NCBI GenBank assembly: GCA_947178445.1
Contig: CAMWYJ010000005.1
Location: 43,692 to 107,691 of the forward strand
Reading direction: 5' to 3'
DNA length: 64,000 bases
DNA from: an uncultured Clostridium sp.
Lineage (GTDB): Bacteria; Bacillota; Clostridia; Lachnospirales; Lachnospiraceae
Part shown: one piece after another, positions 35,873 to 44,808 of the stretch
How the letters are laid out: each line of letters starts with the position of its first letter
How positions within the stretch are numbered: the stretch's first letter is position 1
Position numbers and translations under genes: made by a program
The notes under the pieces: model-generated
The model's database searches: none
Told to the model about the DNA's origin: nothing
The model's input: only the letters and a program-made list of their open reading frames with translations

Positions 35873-37609
35873 ATGGCAACAAAAGCAAATTACAAATTGA
35901 GTGAAATCGGTGCTGGTAAGGTTGGTTTCCCTAGAACTGGTGAAGCTGTAACAAACACTCGTGCTATCATTGAGGCAGCGTTTTATGGCAACAATGTAGT
36001 AAAGGTTAACACCTTAAAGGAAGCTTATAATCTTGCAAAGAACTCTCCGGGAACCATCGTAACAGATATGCCTGTTTATCGTGGTGAGGAGTTTGGTCTT
36101 GATGCAGATGCGAAGGTTTTATTATTCAATGATGGTGCTGTAACGGGACGTTATGCAGCAGCACGCCGGATCAAAGGTGAACCTGGTGTAAATGCTGGCA
36201 AGCTTGATAAGGTTGTTATGGACGCTATCTATAAGACACGTTTCAGAAAGTTATATCATGCAACATGCTTCGTAGGTCTTGATACAGAATTCATGGCAAA
36301 GGCTCATTTATTGATTCCAGAAGGTGAGGAAAACTTACTTTACAACTGGATGCTGAATTTCCAGTATATGTCTGATGAGTACGTTAAGATGTACAAGGAA
36401 TCTAAGCTGATTGCAGACGGTAATGAGCCGGATATCTATATTTTCTCTGATCCACAGTGGGCACCAACCGAGAGTCCGGATGTAGATTACAGCTGTTTAA
36501 GTGATCCATTGACATTATGTTATTTTGATACAAACCAGAACTGTGCTGCAATCCTTGGTATGAAGTATTTTGGTGAGCACAAGAAGGGAACTCTTACAAT
36601 GGCATGGGCGCTTGCAAACCGTAATGGTTATGCTTCCTGCCACGGAGGACAAAAAGAGTATTCTCTTGAGGGTGGTAAGAAGTTCGTTGCTTCCGTATAT
36701 GGTCTTTCAGGATCTGGTAAGTCAACTCTTACTCATGCTAAGCATTCCGGTAAGTATGATGCTTTTGGTGGTATCAAGGTGTTACATGATGATGCATTTA
36801 TCATTAATACAGATACCTGTGCTTCTATCGCATTAGAGCCAACATATTTTGATAAAACTGCTGACTATCCGACAGGTTGTCCGGACAATCAGTATCTGTT
36901 AACAGTTCAGAACTGTTCTGCTACAATGGATGAGGATGGCAAGATTCAGTTAGTAACAGAGGATATCCGTAATGGTAACGGACGTGCAATCAAGTCTAAG
37001 TTATGGTCACCAAACCGTGTAGATAAGATTGATGCTCCGGTTAATGCAATCTTCTGGATTATGAAGGATCCTACTATTCCACCGGTTGTGAAGTTAAAGG
37101 GTGCTGCATTAGCTTCTGTAATGGGCGCTACACTTGCAACAAAGACATCTACTGCTGAGCGTGTTGCTGCAGGTACTGATATGAATGCACTTCGTATTGT
37201 TCCTTATGCGAACCCATTCAGAACTTACCCATTGGTAAATGACTATGAGAAGTTCAAGAAGTTAGTAGAGGAGAAGAACGTAGACTGCTACATTGTAAAT
37301 ACTGGTGATTTCATGGGAACAAAGTGTCAGCCAGCTGATACGTTAGGTATTCTTGAAACAATCGTTGAAGGTAAGGCAAACTTTGAGAAGTGGGGCAGCT
37401 TCGATGATATTGAAATTATGTATGACTGGTCTGGTAAGACAGCAGACTTCAGACCAAACTTAGATGATCCTGAGTACAAGGCAGCATTAAAGAATGCTAT
37501 GCAGAATCGTGTAGATGCTGTAGAAGGCTTTGCTACCAAGAAAGAGGGTTATGACAAGCTTCCTGATGAGGCACTTGCAGCTCTTAAGAAGCTGGTAGAA
37601 GCTCTGTAA
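35873..37609 (+). CDS. pckA: phosphoenolpyruvate carboxykinase (ATP)
   Basis: Interconverts oxaloacetate plus ATP with PEP, CO2 and ADP; in gut fermenters it often runs toward CO2 fixation. 578 residues with the kinase-1 P-loop [14 protein letters not shown], kinase-2 HDDAFIIN, ATCFVGLD and RIVPYANPFRTYPLVND. Slightly longer than the common 530-540 residues. AGGAGG lies 10 nt before the ATG. A consensus promoter and operator-like dyad precede it and a strong terminator follows. Confidence 0.94.
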   Translation: MATKANYKLSEIGAGKVGFPRTGEAVTNTRAIIEAAFYGNNVVKVNTLKEAYNLAKNSPGTIVTDMPVYRGEEFGLDADAKVLLFNDGAVTGRYAAARRIKGEPGVNAGKLDKVVMDAIYKTRFRKLYHATCFVGLDTEFMAKAHLLIPEGEENLLYNWMLNFQYMSDEYVKMYKESKLIADGNEPDIYIFSDPQWAPTESPDVDYSCLSDPLTLCYFDTNQNCAAILGMKYFGEHKKGTLTMAWALANRNGYASCHGGQKEYSLEGGKKFVASVYGLSGSGKSTLTHAKHSGKYDAFGGIKVLHDDAFIINTDTCASIALEPTYFDKTADYPTGCPDNQYLLTVQNCSATMDEDGKIQLVTEDIRNGNGRAIKSKLWSPNRVDKIDAPVNAIFWIMKDPTIPPVVKLKGAALASVMGATLATKTSTAERVAAGTDMNALRIVPYANPFRTYPLVNDYEKFKKLVEEKNVDCYIVNTGDFMGTKCQPADTLGILETIVEGKANFEKWGSFDDIEIMYDWSGKTADFRPNLDDPEYKAALKNAMQNRVDAVEGFATKKEGYDKLPDEALAALKKLVEAL

Positions 37610-37717
37610 GATGAATCATGAATGAATGTGAAGCTTCGTGAAGAAGATAACCTGACATCTTAGTGGTTAGATGATATGGTATCATTCAAATGAATAAAAA
37701 TATCTTAAAGATTAGAA

Positions 37718-37745
37718 AGAACCGTTGCATTTGCAACGGTTCTTT
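37718..37745. terminator. terminator after pckA, probably bidirectional
   Basis: AGAACCGTTGCA (37718-37729) pairs with TGCAACGGTTCT (37732-37743), followed by TTT. It lies 8 nt from the end of the convergent minus-strand gene. Confidence 0.9.
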
Positions 37746-37752
37746 TGCTATG

Positions 37753-39681
37753 TTATTGCAGCATTTTTTCCCGTATCGTTTCAAAGTCAGCAGGACCAAT
37801 ATCTAACAGCTTCTGATGAAATTCTTTTTCTGAAAAATTCTCCATCTCCTGATTCTTATAATCATTTTTCAGTTGTTCGATTTCAAGATATCCAATGAAA
37901 TAGCGTAAATAGGTGGCGGGAGCTTCGACCACATAAGCATACACGTCAGCAGCATAGTAGCTGTTAAAGCCGTTGTCTTCAAAAAACTGGTTTACATCAT
38001 TTAGTGTCCAGCCTTCATAGTTGACACCCAAGTCTACCCGGGAAGAAAGGGCGAGGCTTATGATGGTATCGGATTGGTACAGGGTGCAGAGGGAATCTCC
38101 TTCAAGAGGATAATCAATGTAGTGGAAGGAGTTCATTTCTACATAGGTTGCCCAGCCCTCCACGTAGCCGGGATAGTCTAATATTTGCCGGATGACGGGT
38201 GGATTTAAGCTGTTAAAATATACGGTCTGGTAAAGATGCCCTGGGAATCCCTCGTGGGCAAGGGTAGTAAAGAGATTACCATTTTCTGTACTTGTATAGA
38301 GCTGGTTAATATAAATGGTGTTGTCGGTAAAGTCATCAATGGCTGGAATCATGTAAAAGGCAGGGCTTAAATGGGCGGCAAGGCTGTCTGGAACAGATTT
38401 TATGGTATAGGTTGGGGCAGTAGTGAGCACAGGATAATTTTCACGGCTTAACAGGGATAAAGCTTCAAGGATTGCATTTGGATTTTCATAGTAGGATTTG
38501 ATAGGGTTATCGCAGTAATAGAAGTACGCTTCCTGGTCGGTAAGGGCAATGTTTAGTACATTTCCAAGGGAAGATTTTAAAGCAAGTTCTGTCATGGCAA
38601 TTAGTTCTTTTGGGGAGCGGTTAGAGCCTGTGTTGCTTTTTACAAGAAGGGCATAGTAATTTGCTCCGTCCGGCAAAGAGGCAAGACCATAGGCTGTGCC
38701 CGGTTCCGGTATATAACCCGAATTGCGGGAGGAGGATTCGGTCAGACCTGCGGTGTTAGATTCTCTGGCGGGGGTGTCTGTGTCAGAATTTTTTTGGGTT
38801 TGATTCAAGGAGTCCTTTATGAATTGCTGTAGCTTTTCATAGGAGGGGATTACATATTTACGAATGTATTCTCTGTTTTTCTGGCAGTAGTCTGCCACTT
38901 TTTTATCCGGAAGAGAATTTAGGGCGCATACCCGTTCTTCGAAGGTTTCGGCGAAACAGTTATCATCCTGCCTCAAGCCTTCTATCAGTGAGTTCAGTCC
39001 GTCTAAGGTATCATTTAGCATAAAATCCGGAGTGGTAAAGCCTGCTTTTTGACGGTGCTTTTCATAAAGGATAACATTGTCAAAGTAGGTCGGTATCTGG
39101 GTAAGCAGGGACAGGTAAACCTTGATATCCTTTTCCGTTCTAAGGGGATATTCTCCAAGCGTTACAGGTAGGTTTGCCTGTACACCAGTGGTTGCACCTA
39201 ACAGTTCTTCATAGTAGGCATATGGTGCCAGCTGCTTATTCAAGTCAAAATTTCTGGCAAGCAGTGCATAGGTAAGCTGATCCTGTTCGGAAAGGGAGGA
39301 TTTGTCGTATTGAGAAAGCTGGTCTGATAGCATAGTCAGCAGTTTTTCTTCATTTTTTTCTGTCTTGTCCGTATTGTATTGGGAATAGCGAAAGGTTGAT
39401 AAAGTTGCAGGCAGTTCTGGGATGTTATAGTCGGAAGGATTTTTCAGAGTATAGGCAGTGGTTATGGAATCAGAGGTTACTTCGTAGCAGAACAGGGCAG
39501 CAGTATAATCAGAAAAGGTTTTTGCATATTCTATTTTTTCCAGCAGGTTTGCACGGTAACCGGTGCTGTCGGTTGATGCGATGAAGCGGTGGTTTAGCAG
39601 GATGGCACCTGTTAAAAGTGCGAGCATAACTGGAATGATAATGGGGTGTATTTTTCGCTTGGAAAAGAAAAAGGGCTGCAT
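37753..39681 (-). CDS. membrane-anchored DUF885 family putative metallopeptidase
   Basis: 642 residues with an N-terminal signal anchor (about 11-31). The long helical body carries DUF885 features: HEGFPGHLYQTVYF, with the HExxxH-like zinc motif typical of this family, YVEGWATYVE and the final VEAPATYLRYFIGYLEI. The family is related to carboxypeptidase-like zinc enzymes, mostly uncharacterised. The active site would face outside. A Ser/Thr/Asn-rich stretch (about 295-325) looks like an inserted loop. Single gene. Confidence 0.85.
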   Translation of the reverse strand: MQPFFFSKRKIHPIIIPVMLALLTGAILLNHRFIASTDSTGYRANLLEKIEYAKTFSDYTAALFCYEVTSDSITTAYTLKNPSDYNIPELPATLSTFRYSQYNTDKTEKNEEKLLTMLSDQLSQYDKSSLSEQDQLTYALLARNFDLNKQLAPYAYYEELLGATTGVQANLPVTLGEYPLRTEKDIKVYLSLLTQIPTYFDNVILYEKHRQKAGFTTPDFMLNDTLDGLNSLIEGLRQDDNCFAETFEERVCALNSLPDKKVADYCQKNREYIRKYVIPSYEKLQQFIKDSLNQTQKNSDTDTPARESNTAGLTESSSRNSGYIPEPGTAYGLASLPDGANYYALLVKSNTGSNRSPKELIAMTELALKSSLGNVLNIALTDQEAYFYYCDNPIKSYYENPNAILEALSLLSRENYPVLTTAPTYTIKSVPDSLAAHLSPAFYMIPAIDDFTDNTIYINQLYTSTENGNLFTTLAHEGFPGHLYQTVYFNSLNPPVIRQILDYPGYVEGWATYVEMNSFHYIDYPLEGDSLCTLYQSDTIISLALSSRVDLGVNYEGWTLNDVNQFFEDNGFNSYYAADVYAYVVEAPATYLRYFIGYLEIEQLKNDYKNQEMENFSEKEFHQKLLDIGPADFETIREKMLQ

Positions 39682-39773
39682 AGAGAAATAAAGCTCCGAA
39701 CATAGTTTTTTTTAATATATGAAAAAAGAGAAGGGAATATGCAGAAATTTTATAGTTTTGAATTGGATATTGA

Positions 39774-39803
39774 TTGAAATTGGAGTATTATATTTTTTAT
39801 AAT
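39774..39803 (+). promoter_or_regulatory. promoter for the GH1 and esterase genes
   Basis: TTGAAA (39774-39779), 18 nt, TATAAT (39798-39803). Confidence 0.6.
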
Positions 39804-39849
39804 AGGCATATAAGAAGTATTACAGGCTTTTGTTATAGGAGGTGCAATG

Positions 39850-41196
39850 ATGAGTTTTTCAAAGAATTTTAAATGGGGAGTAGCATCGGCTGCTTATCAG
39901 ATTGAAGGTGCTTACAATGAGGATGGAAAAGGATTAAATATATGGGATGTGTATGCAGGACAGGATAACCATACGGAATATAATGAGGACGGCAAGGTGG
40001 CATGTGACCATTATCGCAGAGTGGATGAGGATATTGCGAATATGGTAAAGCTGGGGATACCGTATTACCGCTTTTCTATTAGCTGGACCAGGGTGCTTCC
40101 GGATGGTACTGGCAGGGTAAATGAAAAAGGATTGAAGTTTTATTCGGATCTTGTGGATAAACTTTTGGCAAACGGGATTGAGCCGATGGTTACGATTTAT
40201 CACTGGGATTATCCATATGAGCTGCACAAAAAGGGAGGATGGCTGAATGAAGAAAGTTCCGAGTGGTTTTTGGAATATACCAAGGTGGTAGTAGATGCTT
40301 TGTCTGACCGGGTAAGCCATTGGATTACGATAAATGAGCCACAGTGTGTATTAGGCTGTGGATATTTTGTTGCGGAGCATGCACCGTTTATGCAGGTAAG
40401 AAGTGGGGATCTGCTTATTATGGGACGTAACATTTTACTATCCCATGGCAAGGCTGTCCGCTACATCCGACAGAATGCAAAGAAGACACCGCTTATCAGT
40501 TTTTCGCCGATTGGCCCCTGCAATATTCCGGAAAATGACAGTAAGGAAGCAGTTGAGATGGCAAAGGCAAAGACATTTTCCACGCATGGTCCTGCTTTCT
40601 CCTTTAGTATCAGCTACTGGTCTGATCCAGTGTTCTTTGGAGATTATCCAAAGGAATTATATGATGACTTTGGGGATTTGGTTCCAAGGTTTACAGAGGA
40701 AGAAAAAGCACTTATTACGGAACCCCTTGATTTTTATGCAACCAATATCTATTATTCAAGTGCGGAGCAGAGAGTGGACACCTATCCGGAAAATCGTTAT
40801 CAGGGAAGTCCGGAGACTGGCATGGGCTGGATAGTGTCACCAGAGGTACTTTATTGGTCACCACAATTTTTATATGAGCGTTATGGGAAGCCGATTCTCA
40901 TTTCAGAAAATGGTATGTCAGAGCATGATTGGGTATGTTTAGATGGCAAGGTGCATGATACCTATCGTATTGATTATATGCAGCGCTATTTGCGGGAATT
41001 TAAGCGGGCAGGAGAGGCGGGCGTACCGCTGATGGGTTATATGTACTGGTCTATCATGGATAATTTTGAGTGGGCAAAAGGTTACAGCAAGCGTTTTGGT
41101 CTGATTTATGTGGATTACCGTACCCAGGAGCGGGTTATTAAGGATTCTGGTTACTGGTACAGGGATGTAATTGAAAGCAACGGGGAGAATCTGTAG
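39850..41196 (+). CDS. GH1 family beta-glucosidase
   Basis: 448 residues, full-length GH1: FKWGVASAAYQIEGA, acid/base E163 in TINEP, nucleophile E353 in ISENG, and WSIMDNFEWAKGYSKRFGL. No signal peptide, so it hydrolyses imported beta-glucosides or cello-oligosaccharides in the cytoplasm (6-phospho-specific enzymes remain possible). Two adjacent ATGs (39847, 39850) follow AGGAGG; 39850 has 7-nt spacing and is preferred. The CE2-like esterase gene follows. Confidence 0.94.
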   Translation: MSFSKNFKWGVASAAYQIEGAYNEDGKGLNIWDVYAGQDNHTEYNEDGKVACDHYRRVDEDIANMVKLGIPYYRFSISWTRVLPDGTGRVNEKGLKFYSDLVDKLLANGIEPMVTIYHWDYPYELHKKGGWLNEESSEWFLEYTKVVVDALSDRVSHWITINEPQCVLGCGYFVAEHAPFMQVRSGDLLIMGRNILLSHGKAVRYIRQNAKKTPLISFSPIGPCNIPENDSKEAVEMAKAKTFSTHGPAFSFSISYWSDPVFFGDYPKELYDDFGDLVPRFTEEEKALITEPLDFYATNIYYSSAEQRVDTYPENRYQGSPETGMGWIVSPEVLYWSPQFLYERYGKPILISENGMSEHDWVCLDGKVHDTYRIDYMQRYLREFKRAGEAGVPLMGYMYWSIMDNFEWAKGYSKRFGLIYVDYRTQERVIKDSGYWYRDVIESNGENL

Positions 41197-41285
41197 TTAC
41201 TTTTTTGCTTGCAAAACCATTCATTTGGGGATATGATTTTGATTGAATGATGGAACCATACGATAATGACAGAAAGGGTTTGAAT

Positions 41286-42341
41286 ATGTTAAAAGAGTAC
41301 AAATTATCAGAAATTGAATACTTGAAGGTAAATGGGAGAACCACAGATTGTCTGGAACCGCTTACACTATTCTGGACGGGCAGTGGATTTGAGTTAAATG
41401 CAAAAGGCTCTGAGCTGTGGGTAGAGATTGAAGCAGATTATGATGAACAGGAGCCGTGGTTTTCCGTGCTGGTAAATGGTGCACATATTGCAAGACAAAT
41501 GGCAGTGAAAGGCAGGAGTAAGATTTGTCTGTTTCGGAGCCGTAATCCGGAGGAGATAAAGCATGTGAAATTTGTGAAGGATTCCCAGGCGATGCATGAT
41601 GATGAGGCCTGCTGTCTTCAGATTCACAGTATCTTTTTTGATGGCGACTTTTGTAAGGTGGAGGAAAAGCCATATAAGCTGGAATTTATTGGTGACAGTA
41701 TTACTTCCGGAGAGGGTACTTTTGGTGCAAGGGAAGAAATTGACTGGGTTGCTATGTTTTTTAGTGGCGTACACAACTATGCGGCATTTACGGCAGAGAC
41801 AGTAAATGCAGAGTTCCGTATTATCTCTCAGAGCGGATGGGGTGTTTACGCCAGCTGGGATGGACAGCTTGACCGGGCATTGCCAAACTATTACGAAAAG
41901 GTATGCGGAGTGCTTCAGGGAGAACATAATCTGTCACTTGGCTCACAGGATGATTACGATTTTACAAAGTGGCAGCCAGATGCGGTGATTATCAATCTTG
42001 GGACAAATGATGGCTCTGCCTTTGGTATGCCGGATTTTGATAAGGACATAGAATGTTTCGAGAATGCGGTCATTGAATTTTTAACAAAAGTGAGAAATTG
42101 TAATCCGAAAGCAGAGATTATATGGGTGTATGGTATGCTTGGCTACATAATGAATGCCCCGCTTACCCGTGCAATCAATGCATATAGTGCGAAGACCGGG
42201 GACAGTAAAGTACATTTTCTTCAATTGCCAAACACCACCGGGGAAATGGTTGGTTCGAGAGAACATCCGGGAATACCGAGTCACAGAGTGGCAGCGGGAG
42301 TATTAAGTGATTATCTAAAAAATGAGATATTGCCAACATAA
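41286..42341 (+). CDS. CE2-like SGNH acetyl esterase
   Basis: 351 residues from ATG 41286 (AAAGGG 7 nt upstream; ATG 41247 has no site). An N-terminal beta-sandwich (about 20-125) precedes an SGNH hydrolase domain with S138 in FIGDSITSG, the Gly/Asn blocks QSGWGVYASWDG and INLGTNDGSAFG, and a His in EHPGIPSH. This jelly-roll plus SGNH order is that of family CE2 esterases, which deacetylate plant and manno-oligosaccharides. No signal peptide is seen, so it probably acts with the GH1 enzyme on imported oligosaccharides. Confidence 0.88.
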   Translation: MLKEYKLSEIEYLKVNGRTTDCLEPLTLFWTGSGFELNAKGSELWVEIEADYDEQEPWFSVLVNGAHIARQMAVKGRSKICLFRSRNPEEIKHVKFVKDSQAMHDDEACCLQIHSIFFDGDFCKVEEKPYKLEFIGDSITSGEGTFGAREEIDWVAMFFSGVHNYAAFTAETVNAEFRIISQSGWGVYASWDGQLDRALPNYYEKVCGVLQGEHNLSLGSQDDYDFTKWQPDAVIINLGTNDGSAFGMPDFDKDIECFENAVIEFLTKVRNCNPKAEIIWVYGMLGYIMNAPLTRAINAYSAKTGDSKVHFLQLPNTTGEMVGSREHPGIPSHRVAAGVLSDYLKNEILPT

Positions 42342-42382
42342 AATACCGGCTTTTTGCACATAATAAGTGCGAGGTGATGAAG

Positions 42383-42571
42383 ATGAGCATATTAAATAAT
42401 GACGAGATTCCGGTAGGACTCAGTATGGCATTTGCAGAGAATCTACGTGCGATGGAGCGTTTTAGCAACATGGACGAACAGGGCAGGCGGGATGTAATTG
42501 AACGGGCAAAGCATGCCAGCTCAAAGCAGGAAATGAGAAGCATTGTATCGGGATTGAATGAGATGGAGTAA
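42383..42571 (+). CDS. small conserved-type protein, unknown function
   Basis: 62 residues from ATG 42383, 8 nt after GAGG. MSILNNDEIPVGLSMAFAEN is followed by a helix-rich tail (MDEQGRRDVIERAKHASSKQEM). I recall similar short proteins in other Lachnospiraceae, but no function. It is the last gene before a very strong hairpin and may belong to the GH1-esterase transcript. Confidence 0.7.
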   Translation: MSILNNDEIPVGLSMAFAENLRAMERFSNMDEQGRRDVIERAKHASSKQEMRSIVSGLNEME

Positions 42572-42573
42572 GA

Positions 42574-42611
42574 AGAAAAGAAGCAGAACGGTGAGGTTCT
42601 GCTTCTTTTCT
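42574..42611. terminator. bidirectional terminator, 16-bp perfect stem
   Basis: AGAAAAGAAGCAGAAC (42574-42589) and its exact complement (42596-42611) around GGTGAG; U-rich on both strands, between convergent genes. Confidence 0.88.
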
Positions 42612-42650
42612 CTTGCCAGTACACTAGAAATCATCGGAAGAAATCGCTTG

Positions 42651-42878
42651 TCAATATATAGATTGGGGATTACGGACTCTTTCGATATCTGTGGCAGAGA
42701 CTTCCAAGGCAAGCTGTATGGATGCATCGTCAAAATGATTATCGAGCATACGCTTAATTGCTGCATTGGTGTAATCTCCTAAGGCCTCTTTGTAGCCTTC
42801 TTCGTAAGCGCTCAGGTAAAGCTTATGGAAGGTTTTGTTATAAGCCTTCGCATAGATTCGTATTGCTGCATGGTTCAT
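42651..42878 (-). CDS. small helical protein resembling the tail of Rpn-type PD-(D/E)XK proteins
   Basis: 75 residues with AAAGGAGG 8 nt before the ATG. The segment YEEGYKEALGDYTNAAIKRM followed by DASIQLALEVSATDIERVR looks like the C-terminal repeat tail of Rpn/PD-(D/E)XK transposase-like proteins, but the nuclease domain is absent. It could be a remnant or a free-standing small protein; the ribosome site favours expression. Confidence 0.6.
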   Translation of the reverse strand: MNHAAIRIYAKAYNKTFHKLYLSAYEEGYKEALGDYTNAAIKRMLDNHFDDASIQLALEVSATDIERVRNPQSIY

Positions 42879-42960
42879 AATATACGCCTCCTTTGCATGT
42901 GAAAATTAGTTTGTATAGATAGTATAGCAAAAGTGATGTTCCAAAAATGGGACAATTACA

Positions 42961-43006
42961 TACCCGAAATAATTATACTTGCATGTATGATTATTTCGGG
43001 TATAAT
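42961..43006 (+). promoter_or_regulatory. promoter embedded in a large dyad
   Basis: TACCCGAAATAAT (42961-42973) is the exact complement of 42990-43002, and the stem continues through TATAC/GTAT. TTGCAT (42979-42984), 16 nt, TATAAT (43001-43006) places the -35 in the dyad centre and the -10 across its right edge, so a protein on the dyad would block RNA polymerase. Drives the lipoprotein at 43114. Confidence 0.55.
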
Positions 43007-43039
43007 TTGTATATAGTCGGTTAGCTTTTATATAGATAA

Positions 43040-43080
43040 TTGTGCAACCAGGTTTTGGAAATAGGGAGTTTCGCGATTCC
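43040..43080. repeat. solo end of the palindromic mini-element
   Basis: TTGTGCAACCAGGTTTTGGAA (in part) then GGGAGTTTCGCGATTCC matches the right end of the copy at 54087 (CACAACTAGGTTTTGAAAAT then GGAGTTTCGCAATCG). The other half is missing. It ends 33 nt before the next start. Confidence 0.65.
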
Positions 43081-43113
43081 CTGACATTTATTATGATTGA
43101 GAGGAGATACTAC

Positions 43114-44682
43114 ATGAGAAAAAAATATCTGGCGTTATTGGTGGCAGTGGTGATGGTGTCCGGAATGGCAGGCTGCGGGAAGATGGCAAAGGAGAAGTCA
43201 GAAAGTACAGAGATAGAGGGTTCTGTAATGGAGGAAGACAGCGAGGAAAGTACAGATATGGAAAGAAACAGTGAAGAAGATGATGCAGCGCAGGACGATG
43301 CTGAAAAGGAAGAGGTTTCCGGCTCGCCAAAGCTTCAGATTATCACCCATTATTATGATGCAGGGGAAGACAGCAGTTATCTGTATGGAAAATATCAGAC
43401 GGCAGAGGTGATCGGTGACAACTATCCTGAGCTTAAGGCATCGGTGGCAGACTGGTTTGCAACCTATGAGACGAACTATAAGGAAACTATAGAACAGAGC
43501 CTTTCGGATGCTAAGATGCAGGCAGAGGAAATGGGAGATGATTTTTATGCATATAGCTATGAGTATAGGGCAAATACTGCAAGGCTGGATGAGAATATTA
43601 CGAGTATTGCATTGGGTGAAAGTACTTATACCGGTGGGGCGCATGGATACGATTATCTTTATGGAGTCACTTTTGATACAAGAACCGGAAAGGAAATCCA
43701 ATTTTTCGATTTAGGAGATATCCGGGAAGAGGTAAAAAGCTTTATCGATGAACAGATTCAAAAGAAGAGAGAGGAAGGCGGCTCCTTTGAGCTTTATGAG
43801 GAGTATATAGATGGTCTTTTGGATAACCCGGCGTGGTATTTAGACGGAATCGGGTTAAATGTGATCTTTAATGCATATGAGATTGGTTCTTATGCGGAGG
43901 GAAGAACCATTATTACTATACCATATGAAAAGCTTACAGGATTACAAAAGGATTATCTGCTTGCAGGTACTACAATGTTTGCCCAGATGGAGCCTTCTAT
44001 TGTCGCAGCTATTGATGTCAATGGGGATGGGGAAGCCGAATCGGTTGAGATTTTATCCGAGTATGATGAAAATTATGAGACAACATTTGGAGTAAAGGTA
44101 AACAACACAAGTTTAGAGCTTGGTACATGTTCTTATATCATAAATGCGTACTATGCAAAATGTGAAAATGGAAGAAGTTATGTTCTTGTTTCATGTGATG
44201 CGATGTCAGATGACTATGTCGCATATCTTGTAGAGGTGACAGATGGAGTACCGAAACTTTGTGAGGAACTGGGTGTAGGTGGAGTCAACAGCATTTCCAA
44301 TGACGGAGTTATCGTTTCTGGAAATATATATGTATTGGGAACCTATAGTGGCTCACGTGCATATACGTTTGCAGAAGGAGCTTTTTTGCCGGTGGATGAA
44401 CGTTTTGCTTTATTGAATGACGAGGGAGAACAATACCGCCGGGGACCGGTGCTGAAGCAGTCATTGTCAGTACAGATAGAGGAAAGTGGAGCGATGGTAG
44501 AAAAAGAGCTGGAAGCGGGAACGAAACTCTATCCAATTAACACAGATGGAGAAAGTGTAGTCGGTTTTAAGTTAGAGGACGGAACTTATGGTGAGATTGC
44601 TTTTGAGAAAAAGGATGGAACAATCTATATTGATGGCGTTTCGGAATATGACTTATTTGATGAACTGCCATATGTAGGTTGA
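43114..44682 (+). CDS. lipoprotein with DUF3298/PdaC-type domain
   Basis: 522 residues from ATG 43114 (GAGAGGAGA upstream); the in-frame start 43042 lies in the repeat fragment. Lipobox SGMAGCGK, then an acidic linker rich in E, S and D. The region about 75-265 resembles the DUF4163/DUF3298 (RsiV/PdaC-like) fold, with GGAHGYDYLYGVTFDTRTGKEI (cited in part). In RsiV such a domain binds lysozyme, but no anti-sigma domain is present here. The C-terminal half is beta-rich and unrecognised, with an EF-hand-like DVNGDGEAE. Confidence 0.75.
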   Translation: MRKKYLALLVAVVMVSGMAGCGKMAKEKSESTEIEGSVMEEDSEESTDMERNSEEDDAAQDDAEKEEVSGSPKLQIITHYYDAGEDSSYLYGKYQTAEVIGDNYPELKASVADWFATYETNYKETIEQSLSDAKMQAEEMGDDFYAYSYEYRANTARLDENITSIALGESTYTGGAHGYDYLYGVTFDTRTGKEIQFFDLGDIREEVKSFIDEQIQKKREEGGSFELYEEYIDGLLDNPAWYLDGIGLNVIFNAYEIGSYAEGRTIITIPYEKLTGLQKDYLLAGTTMFAQMEPSIVAAIDVNGDGEAESVEILSEYDENYETTFGVKVNNTSLELGTCSYIINAYYAKCENGRSYVLVSCDAMSDDYVAYLVEVTDGVPKLCEELGVGGVNSISNDGVIVSGNIYVLGTYSGSRAYTFAEGAFLPVDERFALLNDEGEQYRRGPVLKQSLSVQIEESGAMVEKELEAGTKLYPINTDGESVVGFKLEDGTYGEIAFEKKDGTIYIDGVSEYDLFDELPYVG

Positions 44683-44738
44683 GTCTAAGTGAATATTTGG
44701 CGTATCGAATCGTTTTGGATGCTTGCTGGTATACAGTT

Positions 44739-44784
44739 TAATCCTCTGCCGGATTTATAGAAAATTCGACAGAGGATTATTTTA
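44739..44784. terminator. bidirectional terminator
   Basis: TAATCCTCTG (44739-44748) pairs with CAGAGGATTA (44770-44779), then TTTTAT; between convergent genes. Confidence 0.85.
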
Positions 44785-44808
44785 TGCTATAGGAAAATAC
44801 TCTGTATT

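Noticed and set aside
42651..42878. intact Rpn-type transposase/nuclease
   Set aside because: Only a tail-like segment is present; the nuclease motifs are absent.
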